Translations under genes and position numbers: made by a program
In this document: in pieces, positions 27,016-36,892 of the stretch
How positions within the stretch are numbered: position 1 is the first letter of the stretch
How the letters are laid out: every line of letters begins with the position of its first letter
Source: Paenilisteria newyorkensis
GTDB taxonomy: Bacteria; Bacillota; Bacilli; Lactobacillales; Listeriaceae
DNA: 64,000 bases
Direction of reading: 5' to 3'
Assembly (NCBI RefSeq): GCF_000766145.1
Contig: NZ_JNFB01000039.1
Span: forward strand, 1 to 64,000
Notes under the pieces: generated by a model
What the model saw: only the letters and a program-made list of their open reading frames with translations
Told to the model about the DNA's origin: nothing
Databases searched by the model: none

Positions 27016-27044
27016 TTTCAAGTCGATAAGTTTTATGGTATTAT
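27016..27044 (+). promoter_or_regulatory. tig promoter
   Basis: TTTCAA at 27016-27021, 17-nt spacer, TATTAT at 27039-27044 with TG at 27036-27037 (extended -10). This leaves a leader of about 70 nt. Confidence 0.6.
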
Positions 27045-27118
27045 GTATGAGTGCGACTGAAATCAGTATTGAGGAATCAAGACTAATAACCAGTAAATAG
27101 ATGTATGGAGGGAATACC

Positions 27119-28414
27119 ATGTCAGTAAAATGGGAAAAAAAAGAAGGTAATGTTGGTACATTAACTTTCGAAATCGATCAAGATCAAATCAAAGTAGGAA
27201 TGGACAAAGCGTTCCAAAAAGTTCGTAAAAATCTAAACGTACCAGGCTTCCGTAAAGGGAAAGTGCCGCGTCAAATTTTTAACCAACGTTTTGGTGAAGA
27301 AGCATTGTACCAAGATGCATTAGATATCATGTTGCCAGAAGTTTACGCAGCTGCTATTGAAGAATCTGGAATTGATCCAGTGGACAACCCGCAAATCAAT
27401 GTAGAATCAATGGAAAAAGATGCTGCTTGGGTATTAACAGCAGAAGTTACTGTGAAACCTGAAGTGAAACTTGGCGACTACAAAGGCGTTGAAGTAGAAG
27501 CACGCGATGCGAAATTAACAGACGAAGAAGTGGATGCTGAGCTTAAGAGCATGCAAGAACGTCAAGCAGAATTAGTAGTCCGTGAAGATGCTCCAGCTGA
27601 GGATGGCGATACAGTTATTCTTGATTTTGAAGGATTTAAAGACGGTGTTGCTTTTGAAGGCGGCCAAGCAGACAATCACTCATTAGAACTTGGATCAGGT
27701 TCATTCATCCCAGGTTTTGAAGAGCAAGTGGTTGGTTTGAAAGCTGGTGAAGAAAAAGATATCGAATTAACATTCCCAGAAGAATACCACGCAGAAGATC
27801 TTGCTGGTCAAGCGGTCGTATTCAAAATCAAAGTACACGAAGTTAAAACAAAAGAAGTTCCAGAACTTGACGATGAGCTTGCAAAAGACATCGACGAAGA
27901 AGTGGAAACTCTTGCTGAATTGAAAGAAAAAGTAACAAAACGCTTACAAGAAGCAAAAGAAGAGAGCGTTGTGCAAGCGAAACAAAATGATGCGATTGCA
28001 AAAGCGGTAGAAAATGCAGAAGTGGAAATTCCACATGCAATGGTTCACCACGAAGCAGATCACATGATGAACCACTTTGCGCAAGATTTACAAGCACAAG
28101 GATTAACTCCTGAGCTTTACTATCAATTCACTGGTCAAACAGAAGAAGCGATGCATGCACAAATGGAAACTGACGCTGAAAAACGCGTAAAAACTAACCT
28201 AGTTCTTGAAGCAATTGCTGAAGCTGAGGGCATCACGCCAACAGAAGCAGACATTGACGAAGAAGTAAAAACACTTGCTGACAAATACAGCATGGAAGTA
28301 GACGCAGTTCGTGCAGCATTAGGCGATATGAACGAATTGAAATCTGACCTTAAAATCCGTAAAGCAATCGATCTTTTAGTAGAAAATGCTAAAGAAGTAA
28401 AAGCAGCGGAATAA
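27119..28414 (+). CDS. tig: Trigger factor (ribosome-associated chaperone and peptidyl-prolyl isomerase)
   Basis: Binds ribosomal protein L23 at the exit tunnel and shields nascent chains. The 431-residue protein has the ribosome-binding signature PGFRKGKVP at about 41-49, a central FKBP-like isomerase domain (about 150-245, with the acidic [11 protein letters not shown] strand) and a helical C-terminal chaperone domain. The frame begins at 27101, but GGAGGG at 27106-27111 supports the ATG at 27119 ([10 protein letters not shown]). Codon use is biased as in highly expressed genes. Confidence 0.96.
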   Translation: MSVKWEKKEGNVGTLTFEIDQDQIKVGMDKAFQKVRKNLNVPGFRKGKVPRQIFNQRFGEEALYQDALDIMLPEVYAAAIEESGIDPVDNPQINVESMEKDAAWVLTAEVTVKPEVKLGDYKGVEVEARDAKLTDEEVDAELKSMQERQAELVVREDAPAEDGDTVILDFEGFKDGVAFEGGQADNHSLELGSGSFIPGFEEQVVGLKAGEEKDIELTFPEEYHAEDLAGQAVVFKIKVHEVKTKEVPELDDELAKDIDEEVETLAELKEKVTKRLQEAKEESVVQAKQNDAIAKAVENAEVEIPHAMVHHEADHMMNHFAQDLQAQGLTPELYYQFTGQTEEAMHAQMETDAEKRVKTNLVLEAIAEAEGITPTEADIDEEVKTLADKYSMEVDAVRAALGDMNELKSDLKIRKAIDLLVENAKEVKAAE

Positions 28415-28453
28415 TTTTTAGGAAGCAAGACAATTCACTAGTATGTTTAGGAG

Positions 28454-28484
28454 AGGGCATGAGTTTATAACTTGTGCCCTTTTG
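28454..28484 (+). terminator. tig terminator
   Basis: AGGGCATGAG (28454-28463) pairs with CTTGTGCCCT (28471-28480) with wobbles, then TTTG. The rest of the 460-nt gap to clpX contains no supportable gene; a weak open frame at 28566-28811 lacks a ribosome site. Confidence 0.65.
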
Positions 28485-28803
28485 TTGCGCCGCTTATGAC
28501 GTTGCTTTCTGAATTAGAGGCCGCAATATGAGTGCGAGCATTCGTTCCATAAACTTGTTTGAGCGTTGTTTTTACGGCAATTAAGGACTAAATCAGAGGA
28601 ATCCACTGTGGAGAAACAGGACTTCATCAAGTACAAAAATACCATCCTTAAGCCACTATTTATCACAAGCTCATCAAAATACCCAACTGTTCAAGCTTCT
28701 TATAAAGCACGCATTTTTTCCAAATCAAAACCTCAACACGCATACAAACAAAGCAAGTATGCAACCTACTCAATGTTTCTTAATAGCATTTCTCACAAAC
28801 TAG

Positions 28804-28812
28804 TGATATGAT
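28804..28812 (+). promoter_or_regulatory. Candidate clpX promoter -10 (extended)
   Basis: TGATATGAT gives an extended -10 (TG at 28804-28805, TATGAT at 28807-28812). No good -35 is present, so it is a weak call. Confidence 0.4.
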
Positions 28813-28881
28813 AAACAGACATAAGCTTGTTTTATAAGGCATTACGCTTATGAAAACACTTAATTAGAAGGGGTGAAAACC

Positions 28882-30141
28882 TTGTTCAAATTTAATGACG
28901 AAAAGGGAACGTTGAAATGTTCTTTTTGTGGCAAAACACAAGACCAAGTGCGCAAATTAGTTGCAGGACCTGGCGTGTATATTTGTGACGAGTGCATCGA
29001 ATTATGTAACGAAATTATTGAAGAAGAGCTAAATGTGTCTGAATTTGTGGACTTTGGCGATGTGCCGAAACCTCAAGAGATTCGCCGCATTTTAAGTGAT
29101 TACGTTATCGGTCAAGACCGTGCGAAAAAAGCATTGGCTGTGGCGGTTTACAATCACTATAAGCGCATCAATTCTAACGAAAAAGCAGACGATGCTGTGG
29201 AACTATCTAAGAGCAATATCTGCCTAATCGGACCAACTGGTAGCGGTAAAACATTGCTAGCACAGACGTTGGCTAGACTTTTGAACGTGCCATTTGCCAT
29301 TGCAGATGCTACGAGTCTGACAGAAGCTGGTTACGTTGGTGAAGATGTCGAAAATATTCTGCTGAAACTGCTTCAAGCGGCTGATTTTGATGTAGAACGT
29401 GCTGAAAAAGGTATTATCTACATTGATGAAATCGATAAAGTAGCGCGAAAATCAGAGAATCCATCTATTACGCGTGATGTTTCCGGTGAAGGTGTGCAAC
29501 AAGCCTTGCTGAAAATTCTTGAAGGAACGGTTGCAAGTGTTCCTCCACAAGGCGGGCGCAAGCATCCACATCAAGAATTTATCCAAATCGACACAGGCAA
29601 TATCCTGTTTATCGTCGGTGGTGCTTTTGATGGCGTTGAACAAATCGTTAAAAATCGTCTCGGTGAAAAAGTCATCGGATTCGGAACAGAAAACGAGCAA
29701 TTAAAAGAAGATGAAACGTATCTTTCTAAAGTTGTTCCCGAAGATTTACTGAAATTCGGTCTAATTCCTGAATTTATCGGACGTTTACCGGTTATTGCAA
29801 CATTAGAGCAATTGGATGAAGAGACACTAATCTCGATTTTGACAGAGCCAAAAAATGCTCTTGTGAAACAATACCAAAAAATGTTAGAACTTGATGACGT
29901 CGAACTTGAATTTACAGCAGAAGCTTTATCAGAGATTTCCAAAGAAGCGATTGCTCGTAAAACGGGAGCACGTGGTCTTCGCTCGATTATTGAGCATATT
30001 ATGTTGGAAGTTATGTTTGAGATTCCTTCCCGTGATGATATCAAGAAATGTATCATTACGAAAGAAGCCGTTACTGGTGACGCTGAGCCACAATTACAGT
30101 TAGAAGACGGTTCTATTATCCCAATTAAAACATCCGCTTAA
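28882..30141 (+). CDS. clpX: ATP-dependent Clp protease ATP-binding subunit ClpX
   Basis: AAA+ unfoldase that feeds substrates to ClpP. The N-terminal zinc-binding domain has CSFC and CDEC (about 11-14 and 33-36). Walker A is GPTGSGKT (near 114), Walker B is IIYIDEIDK, a sensor segment lies at [12 protein letters not shown], and the C-terminal IGF-like loop (about 265-270, KVIGFGT) contacts ClpP. The open frame starts at GTG 28873, but AAGGGG at 28868-28873 is best spaced for TTG at 28882, which gives the family-standard MFKFND and 419 residues. Confidence 0.96.
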   Translation: MFKFNDEKGTLKCSFCGKTQDQVRKLVAGPGVYICDECIELCNEIIEEELNVSEFVDFGDVPKPQEIRRILSDYVIGQDRAKKALAVAVYNHYKRINSNEKADDAVELSKSNICLIGPTGSGKTLLAQTLARLLNVPFAIADATSLTEAGYVGEDVENILLKLLQAADFDVERAEKGIIYIDEIDKVARKSENPSITRDVSGEGVQQALLKILEGTVASVPPQGGRKHPHQEFIQIDTGNILFIVGGAFDGVEQIVKNRLGEKVIGFGTENEQLKEDETYLSKVVPEDLLKFGLIPEFIGRLPVIATLEQLDEETLISILTEPKNALVKQYQKMLELDDVELEFTAEALSEISKEAIARKTGARGLRSIIEHIMLEVMFEIPSRDDIKKCIITKEAVTGDAEPQLQLEDGSIIPIKTSA

Positions 30142-30149
30142 TGGAATGG

Positions 30150-30186
30150 AAAACGCTAAGTCCAGATGATGGATTTTAGCGTTTTT
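30150..30186 (+). terminator. clpX terminator
   Basis: AAAACGCTAA (30150-30159) pairs with the TTAGCGTTTT segment near 30177-30185, with an inner TCCA/TGGA pairing and a T-run. Confidence 0.8.
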
Positions 30187-30296
30187 CTTTTTGGGAATGG
30201 GGTAAACAGTAGGTAGGAAAGCAAGTGTATATTAGAAATGGATTAGAATTACTCTAGCACAGTATATTTTGCTGTTTTTTTCAAAGCGTTTCATGC

Positions 30297-30302
30297 TATA
30301 CT
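30297..30302 (+). promoter_or_regulatory. -10 box of the first signal peptidase gene
   Basis: TATACT at 30297-30302 with TG at 30294-30295. A T-rich stretch lies where a -35 should be. Transcription would begin near 30309, so the in-frame GTG at 30310 is unlikely to be the start codon. Confidence 0.55.
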
Positions 30303-30345
30303 TTAACTTGTGTTTAGTAGTAATTGTAGAGAGGAACTAGAGGAT

Positions 30346-30945
30346 ATGGATAGTGAGACTAATGAGACTAAAAAAACTGGTCGTGGCAAAGGTAAGGCAA
30401 TATGGGGTTGGGTTCAGGTAATCCTTGTGGCCGTTATACTTTCCATGGCGCTCCGCTATTTTGTGATTTCACCAGTTACAGTATTTGGGGATTCTATGTA
30501 CCCAACGTTGCATGATGGAGAGCACTTATTTATTAATAAAGTAACAGGTCCAGATCGATTTGATATTATTGTATTCCCAGCACCTGACGAGAAGGATACG
30601 GAATACATCAAACGCGTGATTGGATTGCCAGGAGATACAGTGGAGTACAAGCAAGATCAACTGTATATAAATGGTAAAAAATATGACGAACCATACTTAG
30701 ATGAAGCAAAAAAAGACCTTTCTAATGGTTATTTAACGACATTAAATGATGGTGCGCAAGGTAATCCTAACTTCTCCTTAGCCACAATTCCAGCGTGTGG
30801 AGGGGCTACGAAGGTACCAGAGGGCAAATTGTTCGTGCTAGGTGATAATCGCCCTATAAGTAAAGATAGTCGCTATATTGGCTTTATTGACGAGGACAAA
30901 GTACTAGGAAAAGTCATTTCGTTCGGAAAGTCGTTGCAAAAATAA
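30346..30945 (+). CDS. sipX: Type I signal peptidase
   Basis: Membrane-anchored serine/lysine protease that removes signal peptides from secreted proteins. The 199-residue protein has one N-terminal membrane segment (about 20-42), the catalytic serine in GDSMYPTL (about 49-56), the catalytic lysine in YIKRVIGLPGD (about 87-97) and the C-terminal LGDNRPISKDSRYIG box. ATG at 30346 is preferred over the upstream GTG. In L. monocytogenes three such genes (sipX, sipY, sipZ) lie here; which paralogue this is cannot be settled by eye, so the symbol is tentative. Confidence 0.85.
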   Translation: MDSETNETKKTGRGKGKAIWGWVQVILVAVILSMALRYFVISPVTVFGDSMYPTLHDGEHLFINKVTGPDRFDIIVFPAPDEKDTEYIKRVIGLPGDTVEYKQDQLYINGKKYDEPYLDEAKKDLSNGYLTTLNDGAQGNPNFSLATIPACGGATKVPEGKLFVLGDNRPISKDSRYIGFIDEDKVLGKVISFGKSLQK

Positions 30946-31004
30946 GGAACTAAGTAGAATATCTCTAATCTTATTTGTGGTAAGAGTTTAATTTTGCTAT
31001 AAAA

Positions 31005-31159
31005 AAATCGAGCGAGAGCGTTTGTATTCAGAGAGTTTGGTGAAAGCCGGAAGCGGAGCGTACGACTGTACGTGAGAACCGGAAGTTCGCCAAACTCTCT
31101 GAATGCGAGCGCTTTTCGCCGATTTATTTGGGTTATGGACCAGACCCAAGCTTTTTTTT
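31005..31159 (+). repeat. Interspersed hairpin element, copy 1
   Basis: A long imperfect inverted repeat from AAATCG (31005) to CGATTT (31125), with apex CGTAC-GACT-GTACG and a perfect stem TTCAGAGAGTTTGG (31027-31040) / CCAAACTCTCTGAA (31090-31103). A short hairpin TTGGGT/ACCCAA and nine T's (to about 31159) complete the unit. A second copy lies in the opposite orientation at 46475-46624. It occupies most of the 298-nt gap between the two signal peptidase genes and may act as a terminator. Confidence 0.85.
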
Positions 31160-31243
31160 TATTATTAGTGTATACTTAGAACTATAAAAAAATTAAGTCA
31201 GAAGGGTGATAAGTCTAGCAAGAGGTTTAGGGGAGATGGGATT

Positions 31244-31783
31244 TTGAACGAAAAGAATTTAAAATTATTATGGAGTTGGACCTGGGCGATTGTGCTGGGC
31301 CTATTTCTAACGATACTTATCCGTTTCTACTTTTTTGTGCCTGTCATGGTAGACGGTTCTTCGATGATGCCGACGCTGCATGATGGAGATCGGGTCATTA
31401 TTAATCGCTTTGGAAATGTGAATCGCTTCGACGTGATTATTTTTAAAGATGATAATAGAGAGTATGTGAAGCGTGTGATAGGCGTACCTGGCGATAAGAT
31501 AGTGTATAAGAATGATGAGCTATTTATCAATGGAAAAAAGCAGGATGAGCCGTATCTGGATACGTATAAAAAACAACTAGGAAACGCATTATTAACAGAT
31601 GATTTTAGTACAGAAGACATGATTTCAGGAGGCGTTGTGCCAAAAGGAACGGTTTTCGTGTTAGGTGATAATCGCCGTGCAAGTAAGGATAGTCGGATTA
31701 TGGGACCGATTCCAGAGTCGAAAATACTTGGAACAACCCCGATTTGCTATTGGCCACTGGAGCACGCGAAGTTTATTCGATAA
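31244..31783 (+). CDS. sipZ: Type I signal peptidase
   Basis: Second signal peptidase, 179 residues. One N-terminal membrane segment (about 10-32), catalytic serine in DGSSMMPTLHDGD (about 41), lysine in YVKRVIGVPGD (about 79) and LGDNRRASKDSR near the end. TTG at 31244 begins MNEKNLKLLW and follows GGGGAGATGGG. A -10 like TATACT lies at about 31172. rbgA starts 12 nt later, the same order as sipZ-rbgA-rnhB in L. monocytogenes, which supports the tentative symbol. Confidence 0.85.
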   Translation: MNEKNLKLLWSWTWAIVLGLFLTILIRFYFFVPVMVDGSSMMPTLHDGDRVIINRFGNVNRFDVIIFKDDNREYVKRVIGVPGDKIVYKNDELFINGKKQDEPYLDTYKKQLGNALLTDDFSTEDMISGGVVPKGTVFVLGDNRRASKDSRIMGPIPESKILGTTPICYWPLEHAKFIR

Positions 31784-31795
31784 AAGGAGTTTATT

Positions 31796-32689
31796 ATGAC
31801 AATACAATGGTTTCCGGGTCATATGGCAAAAGCCCGTCGTGAAGTAACAGAGAAATTGAAGTTGGTGGATGTGATTTTTGAATTGGTGGATGCGAGGATT
31901 CCTTATTCTTCGTCTAATCCGATGCTTGAGGAGATTATTCACCAGAAAAGACGCGTGATTATTTTAAATAAAGCAGATACAGCCGATGAGAAAGTGACGC
32001 AGGAATGGATTGATCATTTTGCGGAACGCGGATTGCCAGCGGTCGCTGTGAACGCACAAGAAGGGAAAGGGATGCATAAAATCGAACGGGCTGCCGAAGC
32101 GTTGATGGCGGAGAAATTTGAACGTCAGCGTAGCCGTGGTATGAAACCGAGAGCGATTCGGGCAATGATTTTAGGGATTCCAAACGTTGGGAAATCGACG
32201 TTGATTAACCGTCTTGTGAAGAAGAATATTGCGAAAACTGGGAATAAACCAGGCGTGACGAAAGCGCAGCAGTGGATTAAAGTTGGGAAAACGTTGGAGC
32301 TACTTGATACTCCGGGAATTTTATGGCCGAAATTTGAAGATCAGCGTGTTGGTTATAAGTTGGCGCTTACAGGTGCAATCAAAGATGATTTGCTACATAT
32401 GGAAGATATCGCTGGGTTTGGCTTGCGCTTTTTAGAGGAACATTATCCGGAAAAACTGCATCAATGGCTGCAAATTGAGACTTTGCCTGAGGAAACGACG
32501 GAGGTCCTGGCGATGATTGCAGAACGGCGCGGTATTTATGATCGCTATCGTGATCCTGATTATTCGCGTGCGGCTGAATTACTAGTGAGAGAGATGCGCC
32601 AAGAGAAAATGGGCCGCGTTTCCTTTGATTTTCCAAGTGATTTGATAGTGGAGGACGATGAAAATGGCGGAGAAGCTAGCGATAATTAA
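31796..32689 (+). CDS. rbgA: Ribosome biogenesis GTPase RbgA (YlqF)
   Basis: Needed for late assembly of the 50S subunit. It is a circularly permuted GTPase: G4 NKAD (about 59-62) comes before G1 GIPNVGKST (about 126-134) and G3 DTPG (about 175). The N-terminal WFPGHM motif and the RNA-binding C-terminal domain complete the 297 residues. AAGGAG lies upstream of the ATG. The end overlaps rnhB. Confidence 0.95.
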   Translation: MTIQWFPGHMAKARREVTEKLKLVDVIFELVDARIPYSSSNPMLEEIIHQKRRVIILNKADTADEKVTQEWIDHFAERGLPAVAVNAQEGKGMHKIERAAEALMAEKFERQRSRGMKPRAIRAMILGIPNVGKSTLINRLVKKNIAKTGNKPGVTKAQQWIKVGKTLELLDTPGILWPKFEDQRVGYKLALTGAIKDDLLHMEDIAGFGLRFLEEHYPEKLHQWLQIETLPEETTEVLAMIAERRGIYDRYRDPDYSRAAELLVREMRQEKMGRVSFDFPSDLIVEDDENGGEASDN

Positions 32690-33443
32690 AGAACGATTGC
32701 AATCTGTGACTTCTGAGGCGGATCCGTTTTTTCAAGAATGCCTTTTAGATGAGCGTAAGGGTGTTGCCAAATTAGTCGCTACGTTTCGGCGTGAACAGGC
32801 GAAAAAAGAGGCGCTCCTTGTTCAGTTAGAAGCGATGAAATACTATGAAAATGAGGCCAGAGCTAAGGGGTTTCAAGTCATCGCCGGAATCGATGAGGTT
32901 GGGCGTGGGCCGCTTGCTGGGCCAGTAGTTGCTGCTGCGGTGGTGTTGCCGGCTGATTTTGATGTCGTTGGCGTCAATGATTCGAAGCAGTTGAATGAGG
33001 CGAAGCGTGACCAATTATATGACACGATTCTAGAAAAGGCACTGGCTGTCGGTATAGGTGTTAAATCGCATGAGGTCATTGATGATGTCAATATTTATGA
33101 AGCCACTAAATTAGCGATGGCAGAGGCTGTTGATTCATTATCTTTGAAACCAGATTTCTGTCTGATTGACGCGATGCCTTTGAAACATTGTGAACATGAG
33201 TTGTCCCTGATCAAAGGGGATAGCAAAAGCGTATCAATCGCAGCAGCATCTATTGTTGCAAAAGTAACTCGCGATAGAATGATGGCATCATTTGATGAGG
33301 AATTTCCTGGATATGGTTTTGCGAAGAATATGGGTTATGGGACGAAAGCACATCTGGATGGTCTTGAGAAACAAGGAGTATGTCCTATTCACCGCTTGAC
33401 TTTTGCGCCAGTGAAAAATATTTTTTTAGGCACTAAAAGCTAG
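32664..33443 (+). CDS. rnhB: Ribonuclease HII
   Basis: Cleaves RNA in RNA-DNA hybrids and removes single ribonucleotides. Active-site carboxylates are visible in [13 protein letters not shown] (D and E, near 78-79), then LIDAMPL and the later D in the SIVAKVTRD region. An N-terminal extension of about 70 residues is typical of the Bacillus type. ATG codons at 32658 and 32664 are possible; GGAGG at 32650-32654 suits the second. It overlaps rbgA by 26 nt. Confidence 0.93.
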   Translation: MAEKLAIIKERLQSVTSEADPFFQECLLDERKGVAKLVATFRREQAKKEALLVQLEAMKYYENEARAKGFQVIAGIDEVGRGPLAGPVVAAAVVLPADFDVVGVNDSKQLNEAKRDQLYDTILEKALAVGIGVKSHEVIDDVNIYEATKLAMAEAVDSLSLKPDFCLIDAMPLKHCEHELSLIKGDSKSVSIAAASIVAKVTRDRMMASFDEEFPGYGFAKNMGYGTKAHLDGLEKQGVCPIHRLTFAPVKNIFLGTKS

Positions 33444-33446
33444 TTG

Positions 33447-33520
33447 AAAAAGCAGTAACAACGATAGAAATTATCTTTTAAAGAAGTTGAGATGATTTTA
33501 TTGTTTGAAACTGCTTTTTT
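33447..33520 (+). terminator. rnhB terminator
   Basis: Outer stem AAAAAGCAGT with ACTGCTTTTT, extended inward by an imperfect AACAACGATAGAAATTATCT pairing, and a T-run. Confidence 0.75.
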
Positions 33521-33592
33521 GCTGTTTTTGACACAATTTACAAAATGGGAATGAGGGGATAAGATAAGGAAAACGTAAAGGAGAAATGATAC

Positions 33593-34453
33593 ATGAAAAA
33601 CTGGTTACTGCGTATGAAATATTGTTCGTCGATTTCTGTTAAACAACTGGGAAGATTATGGCGCGAGTTTCCAGTAGAGCAGCTACGAAAGATCTCTGCT
33701 GAAGAAATAGCGGTAAGTCTAGAAATGTCAGAAGAACAGCGCGAACGATTTAAAGATGATTTTTCTCGCTTTCATTTAGCGAATGTACTATTGGAATTGG
33801 AGCGGTATCAGATTACACTTATATCGATTGAAGATGCTTGTTATCCTGCGTTATTACGTGAATTGTATGACCCACCATTACTTTTATTTGCAAGGGGAAA
33901 TGTAGAGCTATTAGCATGGGAAAAACTTGCTATCGTAGGCACCCGAAAGATGACGGAGTATGGCAAACAAATAATAGGCCAGCTAGTTGCGCCGCTCTGT
34001 AAAGAATCGTTAACTATTGTAAGCGGGTTAGCAATGGGAGTAGATGCAGAGGCGCATCGAGAGGCTATACGTGTCGGAGGGAAAACAATTGCGGTCATTG
34101 GAAGTGGATTCTTACAATTTTACCCCCTTGAAAATAAGCAACTGTTCGAAAAAATAATGAACGATGGACTTGTATTAAGTGAGTACGCACCGCATGTTAC
34201 AGCACGAAAATGGCATTTTCCAGAACGAAATCGTATTATTAGCGGGCTATCATTGGGAACGCTGATTGTACAGGCGGAGAAGAGAAGTGGTTCACTTATC
34301 ACAGCAGATGCAGCATTAAATCAAAATCGGGAAGTCTTCGCGGTACCAGGCAGCATTTTTCAACTTAGCTCTGCTGGGACGAATAAATTAATTCAAGAAG
34401 GAGCGAAATTAGTAATGGAAGCTTCAGATATAATGGAAGAATTGCGTCAATAA
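33593..34453 (+). CDS. dprA: DNA processing protein DprA (Smf)
   Basis: Loads RecA onto incoming single-stranded DNA during transformation and protects it. The 286-residue Rossmann-like domain shows IVGTRKMTEYG (about 107), IVSGLAMGVDAEAH (about 142), FPERNRIISGLS (about 206) and GSLITADAALNQNREVFAVPG-type sequence. An N-terminal helical part precedes it. ATG at 33593 after GGAG. topA follows 281 nt later with its own promoter. Confidence 0.93.
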   Translation: MKNWLLRMKYCSSISVKQLGRLWREFPVEQLRKISAEEIAVSLEMSEEQRERFKDDFSRFHLANVLLELERYQITLISIEDACYPALLRELYDPPLLLFARGNVELLAWEKLAIVGTRKMTEYGKQIIGQLVAPLCKESLTIVSGLAMGVDAEAHREAIRVGGKTIAVIGSGFLQFYPLENKQLFEKIMNDGLVLSEYAPHVTARKWHFPERNRIISGLSLGTLIVQAEKRSGSLITADAALNQNREVFAVPGSIFQLSSAGTNKLIQEGAKLVMEASDIMEELRQ

Positions 34454-34570
34454 GGATAAAATTCTACATTTTAAGTGATTAGGCTTGCATTTCTCGCGTA
34501 TTTGATATAAGTTGGCTAAAGAATCATCATTATTCCGAACAGGCAAAAAAATAGATGGAATAAAAATGAA

Positions 34571-34599
34571 TTGACAAATAGCACAACTAAGGATAACAT
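34571..34599 (+). promoter_or_regulatory. topA promoter
   Basis: TTGACA 34571-34576, 17-nt spacer, TAACAT 34594-34599. It implies a leader of roughly 130 nt before topA. Confidence 0.65.
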
Positions 34600-34645
34600 T
34601 TACTACTGATTACACGTTTCATTTTTGTAATTAGAGTTGGAGACT

Positions 34646-34705
34646 ATTTAAAATCGGAAGCTGAATGTCAGAAGAATGATTCTGTCGCGCTCCGCCGTCT
34701 TAAAT
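34646..34705 (+). promoter_or_regulatory. Structured 5' leader of topA
   Basis: ATTTAA (34646-34651) pairs with TTAAAT (34700-34705), continued by CGG/CCG, and an inner hairpin CAGAA/TTCTG (34669-34684). There is no T-run, so it is not a terminator. It could affect mRNA stability or translation. No T-box or known riboswitch motif was seen. Confidence 0.4.
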
Positions 34706-34734
34706 GCGTATCCCAAATTAGGGAGGAATTAACA

Positions 34735-36813
34735 ATGGCCGATTATTTAGTAATAGTAGAATCACCAGCAAAGGCAAAGACAATTGAGAAGTACCTTGGC
34801 AAGAAATACAAAGTAAAGGCATCTATGGGACATCTACGGGATTTACCAAAGAGTCAAATGGGTGTGGACACAGAGAACAACTTTGAACCGCGTTATATCA
34901 CGATTCGTGGTAAAGGTCCTATTTTAAAAGAACTAAAACAAGCTGCGAAAAAAGCGAAAAAAGTGTATCTCGCAGCCGATCCAGATCGCGAGGGTGAAGC
35001 AATTGCTTGGCACCTTGCGACAAGTCTTGGTTTAGACCAAACAGATGATTTACGCGTTGTTTTTAACGAAATCACAAAAGAAGCTGTGAAAGAATCCTTT
35101 AAACATCCACGTAAAATTGATATGGATCTAGTAGATGCACAACAGGCTCGCCGTATTCTAGATCGACTAGTAGGATATAATATCAGTCCTATTCTATGGA
35201 AGAAAGTGAAAAAGGGACTGAGCGCTGGTCGTGTCCAATCTGTCGCGCTCAAACTCGTGATTGATCGGGAAAATGAAATCAAAGCCTTCATACCAGAAGA
35301 ATACTGGACCATTGATGGTAATTTCAAAAAAGGAAAAAAAGAGTTCCAAGCTAATTTTTATGGTATGAACGGGAAGAAAAAGAAACTTTCCACAGTTGAA
35401 GATGTCAAAGAAGTGATGTCAACGATTAAAGGGAAGCAATTTGAAGTTATCGATGTAGTAAAAAAGGAACGCCTGCGTAATCCGGCAGCGCCATTTACGA
35501 CGTCATCCTTGCAACAAGAGGCTGCACGTAAGCTTAATTTCCGAACTCGTAAAACGATGATGTTAGCGCAACAATTGTATGAAGGGATTGCTTTAGGTCG
35601 TCAAGGAACGGTTGGTTTGATTACGTATATGCGTACCGATTCCACGCGTATTTCTGATACGGCGATTCAAGAAGCATCTACATTTATTACGGAGACATAT
35701 GGCAAGGAATTTGGTCGTACGCAAAAGAGAAATGACAAGAAATCCAAAGGTTCTCAAGATGCCCATGAAGCTATTCGGCCAACCAGTGCAATGCGCTCTC
35801 CTCAGGAAGTCAAAGAATATCTAGGTCGTGACCAACTACGCTTATATCGTTTGATTTGGGAACGTTTCATAGCAAGTCAAATGGCTCCAGCTGTCTTGGA
35901 TACGATGCGAGTGGATTTAGATAATAATGGCGTCATGTTCCGTGCCAATGGTTCTAAGATAAAATTTGCAGGGTTTATGAAGGTCTATGTGGAAAGTAAC
36001 GATGATAATAAAGAAGAAAAAGAAAATATTTTGCCAGACTTGAAAAAAGGCGACAAAGTGGAATCGCAATCGCTAGAACAGCGTCAACATTTTACGCAGC
36101 CACCGCCACGTTTTACAGAAGCGAGACTGGTTAAGACTTTGGAAGAAGTGGGAATTGGGAGACCATCTACTTATTCGCCTACGCTTGATACGATTCAGCG
36201 GCGTAACTATGTATCGTTGGATAATAAACGATTTGTACCAACAGAATTAGGTGAAATCGTACATGAACTTATCCGTGACTATTTCCCTGAAATATTGGAC
36301 GTACAGTTTACGGCAAATATGGAAGCGGAGTTAGATGAAGTAGAGCATGGTGAGATGCAGTGGGTGAAGGTTATTGACCAGTTCTACCAAGGCTTCGAGA
36401 AAAATGTCGAGCGAGCAGACAAGGAAATGGAGAAAATCGAGATTAAGGATGAACCGGCAGGGATTGATTGTGATCTTTGTGGCGCTCCAATGGTCTTTAA
36501 AATGGGCAAATACGGTAAGTTTTTAGCTTGTAGTCGCTTTCCAGATTGTCGTAACACGAAACCGATTGTTAAAGAAATTGGTGTTACATGTCCTAAGTGT
36601 AATGAGGGGCAAGTGATTGAACGCAAGAGTAAGAAAAAACGGATATTCTATGGTTGCGATCGCTATCCTGCATGTGATTATGTTTCTTGGGATAAACCAA
36701 TCGCGCGTCCGTGTCCGAAGTGTAACGAGAAAGCCCTCGTTGAGAAGAAACTCAAAAAAGGTGTACAAATTCAATGTACTAATTGTGATTATAAAGAGCA
36801 ACCACAACAATAG
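34735..36813 (+). CDS. topA: DNA topoisomerase I
   Basis: Type IA enzyme that relaxes negative supercoils. The N-terminal Toprim domain has [17 protein letters not shown] and [12 protein letters not shown], the active-site tyrosine lies in [14 protein letters not shown] (about 300-313), and three C-terminal zinc ribbons start at about 580 (CDLC...C, CPKC...C, CPKC...C). The length of 692 residues is standard for Firmicutes. GGGAGG precedes the ATG at 34735. Confidence 0.97.
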   Translation: MADYLVIVESPAKAKTIEKYLGKKYKVKASMGHLRDLPKSQMGVDTENNFEPRYITIRGKGPILKELKQAAKKAKKVYLAADPDREGEAIAWHLATSLGLDQTDDLRVVFNEITKEAVKESFKHPRKIDMDLVDAQQARRILDRLVGYNISPILWKKVKKGLSAGRVQSVALKLVIDRENEIKAFIPEEYWTIDGNFKKGKKEFQANFYGMNGKKKKLSTVEDVKEVMSTIKGKQFEVIDVVKKERLRNPAAPFTTSSLQQEAARKLNFRTRKTMMLAQQLYEGIALGRQGTVGLITYMRTDSTRISDTAIQEASTFITETYGKEFGRTQKRNDKKSKGSQDAHEAIRPTSAMRSPQEVKEYLGRDQLRLYRLIWERFIASQMAPAVLDTMRVDLDNNGVMFRANGSKIKFAGFMKVYVESNDDNKEEKENILPDLKKGDKVESQSLEQRQHFTQPPPRFTEARLVKTLEEVGIGRPSTYSPTLDTIQRRNYVSLDNKRFVPTELGEIVHELIRDYFPEILDVQFTANMEAELDEVEHGEMQWVKVIDQFYQGFEKNVERADKEMEKIEIKDEPAGIDCDLCGAPMVFKMGKYGKFLACSRFPDCRNTKPIVKEIGVTCPKCNEGQVIERKSKKKRIFYGCDRYPACDYVSWDKPIARPCPKCNEKALVEKKLKKGVQIQCTNCDYKEQPQQ

Positions 36814-36837
36814 AATGCGTAAAAAAATAGCTAGACA

Positions 36838-36872
36838 CAGTAGCAACAAGCGACCATCGCGCGTTGCTATTG
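36838..36872 (+). terminator. Hairpin between topA and trmFO
   Basis: TAGCAAC and GTTGCTA form a stem followed by TTGTT. The weak T-run suggests partial termination or processing, leaving trmFO partly dependent on topA. Confidence 0.4.
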
Positions 36873-36892
36873 TTCTGAATTGGAGGATAAAA

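Noticed and set aside
28566-28811. 81-codon open frame between tig and clpX
   Set aside because: No ribosome site, odd Lys/Ser/Tyr-rich composition and no family match; likely chance.
34606-34734. T-box or metabolite riboswitch upstream of topA
   Set aside because: No AGGGTGG-type motif, no terminator, and no match to a riboswitch core that I know.
36617-36892. N-terminal extension of TrmFO overlapping topA
   Set aside because: The extension has no family resemblance; a clear ribosome site supports the start at 36893.
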